From contig CANKLD010000084.1 of assembly GCA_947483095.1 (NCBI GenBank), positions 1 through 5,806 of the forward strand: 5,806 nt of DNA, in the 5' to 3' direction. A model generated the notes under the pieces. It searched no databases. It was not told where the DNA came from and was given only the letters and a program-made list of their open reading frames with translations. The DNA comes from Bacteroidota bacterium. Its GTDB lineage: Bacteria; Bacteroidota; Bacteroidia; Flavobacteriales; Flavobacteriaceae. A program made the position numbers and the translations under genes. Positions 1 through 5,375 of this stretch are shown one piece after another (within the stretch, counting starts at the first letter, position 1; every line of letters begins with the position of its first letter).

Positions 1-989
1 AATTCCATTTTGAAATCTTCAATTATCGCTTCGGCGGCAGGAATATGTTGTTTTCTTCTTTCCAAAGTATCGTCTGTCATTTCTGATAAATGATCCATAT
101 GAATTAAAGTTACCCCTTCTAAATCAGTTACATTTTCATGAACGTTTTTTGGAATCGATAAATCTAGGATTAGAATTGGCTTTTTAAGATTTAAAATAGC
201 TTTGTCGATTGTAGGATTTTGAGCGCCAGTTGCCACAACCACCACATCGGCTTTTTGAAGTTCCAAATGCAATTCGGCATAATCTTTAACGATCAAATTC
301 AATTTTCCAGCCAGTTTTTCAGCCTTATCTTTTGTTCTATTGATCAGTGTAATTTGTTCGTTTTTGGTGTGTTTCACCAAATTTTCACAGGTATTTCTAC
401 CGATTTTTCCTGTACCAAAAAGCAAGATATTTTTGTTTCCAATGTCTTCTACATTTTTGATAATATATTGAACCGATGCAAATGAAACGGAAGTTGCTCC
501 TGAGCTAATTTCGGTATCGGTTTTGATTTTTTTACTTGCTTGAATTACGGCATTTATCAATCGATCCAAATAGGTATTTATTAATCCTAATTTTCTAGAT
601 TCGGCAAAGCTCAATTTTAATTGGCTTATGATTTCAAAATCACCTAGAATTTGACTGTCTAAGCCAGTTCCCACTTGAAAAATATGATTTATAGCGTCTT
701 GTCCTTTATAAATGAAACCAAATTCTTGAAATCCTTCAACTGTTCCTTGGCTGTGTTCGCAAATTAGTTTTATCAGTTGGAATGGGTGTTCAGCAAAACC
801 GTAAACTTCGGTTCTATTGCAAGTTGAAGTCACAATTAAACTCTCAATACCTCCCAATTTCGCTTGTTCAAGCAAACGTGTTTTGGCTGCTGAATCCAAA
901 CTAAATTTTCCTCTGATTTCGGCATCGGCTTTTTTATAGCTTAATCCTACAGAATAAAAATAGAGCTGTTTCGATTGATTGTTTTTCAT
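1..989 (-). CDS. hemA: Glutamyl-tRNA reductase (partial, 3' end outside window)
   Basis: NADPH-dependent enzyme that reduces glutamyl-tRNA(Glu) to glutamate-1-semialdehyde, the first committed step of C5-pathway tetrapyrrole synthesis in the cytoplasm. I translated the reverse strand from the ATG at 989-987 and found 329 open codons up to the window edge, against about 415 residues for the full family, so the C-terminal dimerisation domain is mostly missing. Visible signatures are the catalytic cysteine in TCNRTEVYG (Cys57), the substrate-domain stretch GLDSQILGDFEI (109-120), SSGATSVSFASV (162-173), and the nucleotide-binding loop GTGKIGR (192-198), where many relatives have GAGxMG. The ATG is chosen because it gives the family's normal N-terminus and the next upstream ATG (1004-1002) runs straight into a stop. 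It is transcribed divergently from the AraC regulator. Other hem genes may follow to the left, but that is not visible. Confidence 0.97.
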   Translation of the reverse strand, partial: MKNNQSKQLYFYSVGLSYKKADAEIRGKFSLDSAAKTRLLEQAKLGGIESLIVTSTCNRTEVYGFAEHPFQLIKLICEHSQGTVEGFQEFGFIYKGQDAINHIFQVGTGLDSQILGDFEIISQLKLSFAESRKLGLINTYLDRLINAVIQASKKIKTDTEISSGATSVSFASVQYIIKNVEDIGNKNILLFGTGKIGRNTCENLVKHTKNEQITLINRTKDKAEKLAGKLNLIVKDYAELHLELQKADVVVVATGAQNPTIDKAILNLKKPILILDLSIPKNVHENVTDLEGVTLIHMDHLSEMTDDTLERRKQHIPAAEAIIEDFKME

Positions 990-1013
990 AAATTCACTTT
1001 ACATAAAGTTTGG

Positions 1014-1046
1014 CAAAATTATAGCTATAGTTTTTATAAAAACAAC
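1014..1046 (-). promoter_or_regulatory. Candidate hemA promoter (Bacteroidota type)
   Basis: On the minus strand, TAATTTTG (1021-1014) matches the Bacteroidota -7 consensus TAnnTTTG. A GTTG (1046-1043) lies 21 bp upstream, about where the -33 TTTG/TTG element is expected. The -7 box ends 24 bp before the hemA ATG. The spacer is unusually symmetrical: it holds the 14-bp palindrome at 1030-1043 and the 10-bp palindrome at 1020-1029. The assignment rests on consensus matching only, in AT-rich DNA. Confidence 0.5.
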
Positions 1047-1095
1047 GCTTAAAGGACTATTTGTGTCGCTACGAGAATTTCTGAGTTTAAATCGT

Positions 1096-1123
1096 TATTT
1101 TTGTATTTATATTTCTATTTTTG
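1096..1123 (+). promoter_or_regulatory. Two candidate -7 boxes for the AraC gene
   Basis: TATTTTTG occurs twice, at 1096-1103 and 1116-1123, exactly 20 bp apart start to start. Each fits the Bacteroidota -7 consensus TAnnTTTG. Neither has a convincing TTTG -33 element at the usual distance of about 19-21 bp, so which one is used, if either, cannot be decided. The downstream box would put transcription start near 1130, leaving a leader of roughly 85 nt that contains the inverted repeat at 1152-1172. Confidence 0.35.
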
Positions 1124-1151
1124 CAATAGAATAGAACGTTTAAAGCCCGTC

Positions 1152-1172
1152 TATTTAGATACATTCTAAATA
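1152..1172. promoter_or_regulatory. Perfect 8-5-8 inverted repeat, candidate operator
   Basis: TATTTAGA (1152-1159), a 5-nt spacer (1160-1164) and TCTAAATA (1165-1172) form a perfect inverted repeat 44 bp upstream of the AraC ATG. The symmetrical, spaced form and the location between hemA and a regulator gene suggest a dimeric repressor or activator site. The core TTTAGA-n5-TCTAAA loosely recalls metalloregulator operators (DtxR/IdeR-like sites with TTAG/CTAA ends), but I cannot assign a factor. As RNA it would be only a weak AU-rich hairpin. Confidence 0.45.
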
Positions 1173-1216
1173 AATAAGTTAAAAAATTGTATTTTTTAAA
1201 TAAAAAAAATATCGCT

Positions 1217-2089
1217 ATGGGTTCTCAAGAAGTAATAAAAATTGAAGATGATTTTATCTTAATTCGCTTTCAAAACGATGGAAATGAACCTTTTCAAGTT
1301 GAAAAGCAAATCAATCAAGGGCTTATTCAATTTCATTTTGGAATCAAAGGAAACGCTAAATTTATTTTTAATCAAGGGAATTACACCTTAGATTTGAGAG
1401 AAGAAAAATCGTTATTGCTTTATAATCCACAGAAGGAATTGCCATTAAATTTAATATTAGAACCGCAAACTTGGGTGATTTCTGTGATAATTTCTATCAA
1501 AAAATTCCATGCATTATTTTCTACTGAAGCCAGTTATATTCCTTTTTTGAGTGGTGAAAATCAGGATAAAAAATATTATAACGAAAGTGATATAAGCCCT
1601 TCAATGGCAATTGTATTGAGCCAATTGTTTCATTATAATTTACATCCAAATATTAAAAACCTCTATTATAAAGGAAAAGGATACGAATTATTGAGTTTGT
1701 ATTTCAACCGTTCCGAAGATCCAGATGCGGAACAATGTCCGTTTTTAATTGACGAAGAAAATGTCATGAAAATTAAAAAAGCGAAGGAAATTGTAATTGC
1801 AAATATGGCAGAACCGCCAGGTTTACAAGAATTGGCAGACCAAGTAGGATTGAATTTGAAGAAATTAAAAATGGGTTTCAAACAAATTTATGGCGATACC
1901 GTTTATGGCTTCCTTTTTGATTACAAAATGGATTGCGCCCGAAAATTATTGGACAGTGGCTCCTATAATGTAAATGAAGTAGGATTGAAAATTGGCTACA
2001 GCACAGGAAGTCATTTTATAGCGGCTTTCAAAAAGAAATTTGCAACCACGCCAAAAAAATATTTAATGGCAATTAACCCCAACACATAA
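1217..2089 (+). CDS. AraC family transcriptional regulator (PchR-like)
   Basis: A 290-residue DNA-binding regulator. The N-terminal 170 or so residues are mostly beta-type sequence, consistent with an AraC sensor domain, and the C-terminal 185-285 hold the two helix-turn-helix motifs. Recognisable pieces are LQELADQVGLNLKKLKMGFK (203-222, first HTH), the linker helix around YGFLFDYKMDCARKLL (230-245), and GYSTGSHFIAAFKKKFATTP (260-279, second HTH with the AraC signature). The GLNxxKLKxGFK wording resembles PchR-type regulators, several of which respond to iron-siderophore complexes; the ligand here is unknown. An in-frame TTG at 1187 would add ten residues rich in Lys and Asn, but the ATG at 1217 gives a more natural family N-terminus (MGSQEVIKIEDDF) and is preferred. 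It is divergent from hemA, with hemH 69 bp downstream on the same strand, so local control of heme genes is plausible but unproven. Confidence 0.93.
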   Translation: MGSQEVIKIEDDFILIRFQNDGNEPFQVEKQINQGLIQFHFGIKGNAKFIFNQGNYTLDLREEKSLLLYNPQKELPLNLILEPQTWVISVIISIKKFHALFSTEASYIPFLSGENQDKKYYNESDISPSMAIVLSQLFHYNLHPNIKNLYYKGKGYELLSLYFNRSEDPDAEQCPFLIDEENVMKIKKAKEIVIANMAEPPGLQELADQVGLNLKKLKMGFKQIYGDTVYGFLFDYKMDCARKLLDSGSYNVNEVGLKIGYSTGSHFIAAFKKKFATTPKKYLMAINPNT

Positions 2090-2123
2090 TTTAAATAATT
2101 CGTAAAACATAATAATAGAAAGT

Positions 2124-2138
2124 AAGTAAAATTTACTT
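2124..2138. promoter_or_regulatory. Perfect 7-1-7 inverted repeat upstream of hemH
   Basis: AAGTAAA-A-TTTACTT is a perfect 7-1-7 palindrome 20 bp before the hemH ATG, in the 69-bp araC-hemH gap. The 7-1-7 geometry is the one described for Fur and PerR family sites, although the base content differs from the classical boxes. An overlapping alternative pairing (AAAGTAA 2119-2125 with TTACTTT 2133-2139) exists. No clear TAnnTTTG box is seen in the gap, so hemH may be read through from araC. The DNA is very AT-rich, so chance symmetry is possible. Confidence 0.3.
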
Positions 2139-2158
2139 TATTAAATAAATATAAAAAT

Positions 2159-3184
2159 ATGAAAGGTGTATTATTAGTCAATTTAGGTTCTCCAGAAAGT
2201 CCAACTGCAAAAGATGTCAAGCCGTATTTGGATGAGTTTTTAATGGATAAATATGTAATTGATGTGCCATTTTTGCTTCGTGCTTTATTGGTACGAGGAA
2301 TTATTTTACAAACAAGACCTAAAAAATCAGCGGCTGCTTATGCTAAAATTTGGTGGGAAGAAGGGTCTCCTTTAGTTGTGATATCGCAAAGAATGCAGAA
2401 AAAAGTGCAGCAATTGTCTTCCATTCCCGTTGGATTGGCGATGCGTTATGGAAAAATGTCTATACTAAAAGGATTGCAAGAATTGAAAGATAAAGGCGTT
2501 GACGAAGTAATGTTATTTCCTTTATATCCGCAACACGCAATGGCTTCTACAACGACCATTTTAGAATTGGCTGAAGAGCATAGAAAAAAGTATTTTCCTG
2601 AGATGAAATTTACAATTGTCCCTGCGTTTTACAATAAATCAGATTACATTTCAAGTTTATCACATTCAATAAAAAAGCATTTGGACGGCTTTGAATACGA
2701 TCATTTATTGTTTTCGTATCACGGAATCCCAGAGCGTCACATTCGTAAAACCGACATTACCAAATCACATTGTAATCCCGACTCTTCGGGAGAAGGATCT
2801 TGTTGTAACACACCTTCACCAGCACATGAATTTTGTTACCGCCATCAATGTTATGAAACGACAAAACAAGTGGTGAAATATTTAGGAATTCCAGAAGGGA
2901 AATACAGCCAAACCTTCCAATCGAGATTGGCGGGCGACAAATGGTTGACCCCTTACACCGATGTGGAAGTGAACAAAATGCCTAAAAAAGGAATTAAGAA
3001 CTTAGCGGTGGTTACACCAGCATTTGTTTCGGATTGCTTGGAAACTTTAGAAGAAATTGCTATGGAAGCCGGTCATGAATTCAAAGAAAACGGTGGCGAA
3101 AATTTTATGGCAATTCCTTGTATGAACGATGGCGACGAATGGTGTCAAACGGTTGCAAATTGGATTGAGAATTGGGCAAAGTAA
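2159..3184 (+). CDS. hemH: Ferrochelatase with cysteine-rich insert
   Basis: Inserts Fe2+ into protoporphyrin IX, the last step of protoheme synthesis; bacterial forms are soluble or membrane-associated. The 341-residue length is normal for a bacterial enzyme with a small insert. Signatures are the N-terminal GVLLVNLGSPESP (3-15), MRYGKMSI (95-102), LFPLYPQHAMAST (119-131), the active-site histidine in LFSYHGIPERH (His188), and the late motif TPAFVSDCLETLEE (286-299), where Glu295 matches the conserved active-site glutamate. The usual His two residues before that Glu is Cys293 here. After IPERH comes an insert relative to E. coli-type enzymes that carries Cys205, Cys215, Cys216 and Cys226; Cys231 follows. 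This resembles bacterial ferrochelatases that bind a [2Fe-2S] cluster through an internal four-cysteine segment. The start is the first ATG, gives the canonical N-terminus, and has an A-rich leader without a Shine-Dalgarno sequence. Confidence 0.97.
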   Translation: MKGVLLVNLGSPESPTAKDVKPYLDEFLMDKYVIDVPFLLRALLVRGIILQTRPKKSAAAYAKIWWEEGSPLVVISQRMQKKVQQLSSIPVGLAMRYGKMSILKGLQELKDKGVDEVMLFPLYPQHAMASTTTILELAEEHRKKYFPEMKFTIVPAFYNKSDYISSLSHSIKKHLDGFEYDHLLFSYHGIPERHIRKTDITKSHCNPDSSGEGSCCNTPSPAHEFCYRHQCYETTKQVVKYLGIPEGKYSQTFQSRLAGDKWLTPYTDVEVNKMPKKGIKNLAVVTPAFVSDCLETLEEIAMEAGHEFKENGGENFMAIPCMNDGDEWCQTVANWIENWAK

Positions 3185-3194
3185 CAAACTTTTT

Positions 3195-3240
3195 GCCACG
3201 AATTCACGAATTATTTAATTTGAATTTGTGAATTCGTGGC
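3195..3240. repeat. Palindromic hairpin made of tandem octamers
   Basis: A perfect 13-bp inverted repeat (3195-3207 with 3228-3240) extends through one G-T pair and four more A/T pairs to an 18-bp stem with a 10-nt loop (3213-3222). The left arm is two tandem copies of CACGAATT (3197-3204 and 3205-3212); the right arm holds the complement twice (3223-3230 with one change, 3231-3238 exact). It begins 11 nt after the hemH stop and ends 14 nt before the hemJ ATG. A T-run precedes it but none follows, so it is not a canonical intrinsic terminator for the plus strand. It could be a dispersed palindromic element, an mRNA-stabilising or attenuating structure, or a bidirectional terminator. Confidence 0.75.
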
Positions 3241-3254
3241 TAATTTATAAAAAT

Positions 3255-3812
3255 ATGGAATACTACAACTACCTAAAATCGCTTCATCTCATTTTTGTAA
3301 TCACTTGGTTTGCAGGACTTTTTTATATTGTTCGTCTTTTTGTTTACCAAATTGAAGCCAATGACAAACCATCTCCTGAAAAGGATATATTGCAAAATCA
3401 ATATAAAATAATGACGTACCGGTTGTGGTATATTATCACTTGGCCAAGTGCTATTTTAGCAAGTATTTTTGCTTATTGGATGCTGTTTTTTACGGCTATT
3501 GGAAAAGCGTGGTTGCTAATGCCCTGGATGCACGTGAAATTAGGATTTGTATTTTTATTGTATTTATACCATATTAAGTGTCACTCTATTTATAAAGAAT
3601 TACAAAAAAATGAAGTGAAATACTCCTCCAATTTTATGCGTTTGTGGAATGAAGGGGCAACTATAATTCTATTTTCGGTAGTATTTTTAGTTGTACTAAA
3701 AAATGCTTTCAACTGGATTTACGGGGTTGTTGGAATCTTCCTTTTTTCAATTATTATTATTTTAGGATTTAAAATGTACAAACGAATTAGAGAGAAAAAT
3801 AGTGAACAGTAA
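3255..3812 (+). CDS. hemJ: HemJ-type protoporphyrinogen IX oxidase (CopD-like membrane protein)
   Basis: A 185-residue integral membrane protein of the HemJ/UPF0093 family, which oxidises protoporphyrinogen IX to protoporphyrin IX, the substrate of the ferrochelatase encoded just upstream. Hydrophobic segments at about 8-30, 58-82, 92-110, 134-150 and 154-174 suggest four to five membrane helices. Family hallmarks are YLKSLHLIFVITWFAGLFY with His11 and Arg27 in the first helix, RLWYIITWPSAIL (56-68), PWMHVKLGFVF with His93 and Lys95, His106 in the same helix, and the RLWNEG motif (129-134). An upstream in-frame GTG at 3228 would start inside the hairpin arm and add a polar nonapeptide, so the ATG at 3255 is chosen. 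Such genes are often labelled only as CopD family protein; the neighbouring hemH and hemA favour the heme role. The C-terminus is short and basic. Confidence 0.9.
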   Translation: MEYYNYLKSLHLIFVITWFAGLFYIVRLFVYQIEANDKPSPEKDILQNQYKIMTYRLWYIITWPSAILASIFAYWMLFFTAIGKAWLLMPWMHVKLGFVFLLYLYHIKCHSIYKELQKNEVKYSSNFMRLWNEGATIILFSVVFLVVLKNAFNWIYGVVGIFLFSIIIILGFKMYKRIREKNSEQ

Positions 3813-3861
3813 TCAGGTTTTAGAGTTCAGCTTTAAAACTGAATAAAATTTTAAACCCAAC

Positions 3862-3896
3862 TACCGAACACTGAATACTAATTGCTGAACACTTTT
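3862..3896. repeat. Degenerate heptanucleotide tandem repeat
   Basis: Five consecutive 7-bp units can be laid end to end: TACCGAA, CACTGAA, TACTAAT, TGCTGAA and CACTTTT, with consensus roughly NACTGAA. The last unit ends 2 bp before the histidine kinase ATG at 3899, so the repeat occupies the region of translation initiation. Units are imperfect, and the periodicity was found by eye. It sits in an 86-bp gap between hemJ and the kinase gene with no clear promoter box. Confidence 0.5.
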
Positions 3897-3898
3897 TT

Positions 3899-5365
3899 AT
3901 GAGCTTTAAAATGTCAATGCTTTCCCTTCGAACTAGGATTTTCCTATCGATGATTGTATTGGTTTTGATAGCTTCTATATTAATGGCTTCTATTTCAATA
4001 ATTCAATTTAAAAACGAATCCAAAGTTTACCATCAAGAGCGTTTAGAACGTAAAGAAACGGCGATAAACGAACATATAAATTATGTTCTCGCCAATACGA
4101 CGTATCCGCTTTCAGCCAATAATTTAGACTTGATTTTTAAAGATAAAATTCATGAATTATCACAAATACATGGTTTAGAAATCAATATTTTTGGACTGGA
4201 TGGAAAACTATTAAAATCCTCAAAAGCTTCTTTTTCTGTTGATCCTGTAGCGCCTCCAATTCCGAAATACATTTTAAAATTGGTTCAATCTTCCATTGAA
4301 AAAAGATACGTTGACATAAAAAATATCGACGGAGTTAAAAACCGTTCTTCCTTTAGTATTATTAAAGATGAAAAGTTTAAACCACTTGGAATTTTAAACA
4401 TTCCGTATGAGGAAGACGATAGTTTTTATGAAGCGGAACTTCAAAATTTCTTGATAAAATTGGGACAAGTTTATGCGTTTATGTTGGTTATCGCTTTTGG
4501 AGTTGCCTATTTCCTTTCAACCTATATCACGAAGTCTTTAAAAACAATTTCCGACAAATTACGTGACACGAGTTTGGATCAGAAAAACGAGAAAATTGTA
4601 TTGGAAGCAAATAGCAAAGAAATCAATTTGTTAATTCGTGCCTACAATGGAATGGTCGATGAATTAGAAGAAAGTGCCTCAAAATTAGCACAAAGCGAGC
4701 GGGAAGAAGCGTGGCGAGAAATGGCAAAACAAGTGGCGCACGAAATTAAAAATCCGCTTACGCCAATGCGATTAACGGTGCAAAGTTTCCAACGAAAATT
4801 TGACCCTAACGACCCAGATTTAAAACAAAAATTAAACGATTATTCGAAGACATTAATTCAGCAAATTGACACCATGAGTTCGGTTGCATCAGCGTTTTCT
4901 AATTTTGCATCGATGCCAGCGCAACAAAACGAAACTTTAAATGTGGTGAATGTGGTTGAGTTGACATTGGATATTTTCAATGAAGATTATATCGTTTTTG
5001 AAAGCGAAGAAAAGGAAATTATTTCTAAAATGGATCGCGCGCAATTGATACGTGTGATTACTAATTTAGTTAAAAATGCGATCCAATCACTGCCAGAAAA
5101 TCAAGCGGTCAAAACTATTTTGGTATCTGTAAAAAAAGAAGAAAACAACGTTCTTATTTTGGTAAAAGACAATGGAATTGGCATTGAAATCGAAAATATA
5201 GATCGAATATTTGAACCAAAATTCACCACCAAAAATAGCGGAATGGGATTGGGATTAGGAATTATTAAGAATATTATTGAAAATTATAAAGGATCAATTA
5301 CATTTGAAACAGAGCAGGGTGAAGGAGCAACTTTTACGGTTTCTTTGCCAATAATTAATTCATAA
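3899..5365 (+). CDS. Membrane sensor histidine kinase, NtrY-like
   Basis: A 488-residue two-component sensor kinase. A first membrane helix (about 13-35) is followed by an extracytoplasmic region (about 38-187) whose INIFGLDGKLLKSS (95-108) and KPLGILNIP (161-169) strands suggest a PAS/Cache-like sensor fold. A second helix (about 188-208) leads to a HAMP linker (about 209-262). The dimerisation/phosphoacceptor domain has the H-box HEIKNPLTPMR with His281, preceded by AWREMAKQVA as in NtrY-type kinases. The ATPase domain shows the N-box NLVKNA (389-394), G1 DNGIGIE (424-430), F-box FEPKFTTK (438-445) and G2 GMGLGLG (448-454), ending with GEGATFTVSLP (474-484). All catalytic motifs are intact, so it should be active. 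No receiver domain or adjacent response regulator is present in the window, and the signal is unknown. In-frame ATGs at 3911 and 3917 are possible alternative starts, since the first few residues are not conserved. Confidence 0.95.
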   Translation: MSFKMSMLSLRTRIFLSMIVLVLIASILMASISIIQFKNESKVYHQERLERKETAINEHINYVLANTTYPLSANNLDLIFKDKIHELSQIHGLEINIFGLDGKLLKSSKASFSVDPVAPPIPKYILKLVQSSIEKRYVDIKNIDGVKNRSSFSIIKDEKFKPLGILNIPYEEDDSFYEAELQNFLIKLGQVYAFMLVIAFGVAYFLSTYITKSLKTISDKLRDTSLDQKNEKIVLEANSKEINLLIRAYNGMVDELEESASKLAQSEREEAWREMAKQVAHEIKNPLTPMRLTVQSFQRKFDPNDPDLKQKLNDYSKTLIQQIDTMSSVASAFSNFASMPAQQNETLNVVNVVELTLDIFNEDYIVFESEEKEIISKMDRAQLIRVITNLVKNAIQSLPENQAVKTILVSVKKEENNVLILVKDNGIGIEIENIDRIFEPKFTTKNSGMGLGLGIIKNIIENYKGSITFETEQGEGATFTVSLPIINS

Positions 5366-5375
5366 AATCAGCAAA

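Noticed and set aside
219..485. Open frame of 88 codons on the plus strand
   Set aside because: It lies antisense within hemA, whose reverse-strand translation is continuous and clearly homologous; the plus-strand product is a Phe/Cys-rich shadow.
1188..1213. T-run and A-run near the AraC start that could pair as a hairpin
   Set aside because: Simple A/T low-complexity sequence with imperfect pairing; expected by chance in this base composition.
1666..1881. Minus-strand frame within the AraC gene, and a similar one at 2011-2220
   Set aside because: Both are antisense to well-supported genes (AraC regulator and the start of hemH) and look like codon-bias shadows.
2691..2876. Plus-strand frame of 61 codons inside hemH
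   Set aside because: It overlaps the ferrochelatase active-site region in another frame; no independent start signal or motif.
3816..3857. Possible terminator after hemJ (TTCAG 3826-3830 with CTGAA 3839-3843, outer GGTTT 3816-3820 with AAACC 3853-3857)
   Set aside because: Only two 5-bp stems separated by unpaired bases and no proper T-run; too weak to call a terminator in AT-rich DNA.
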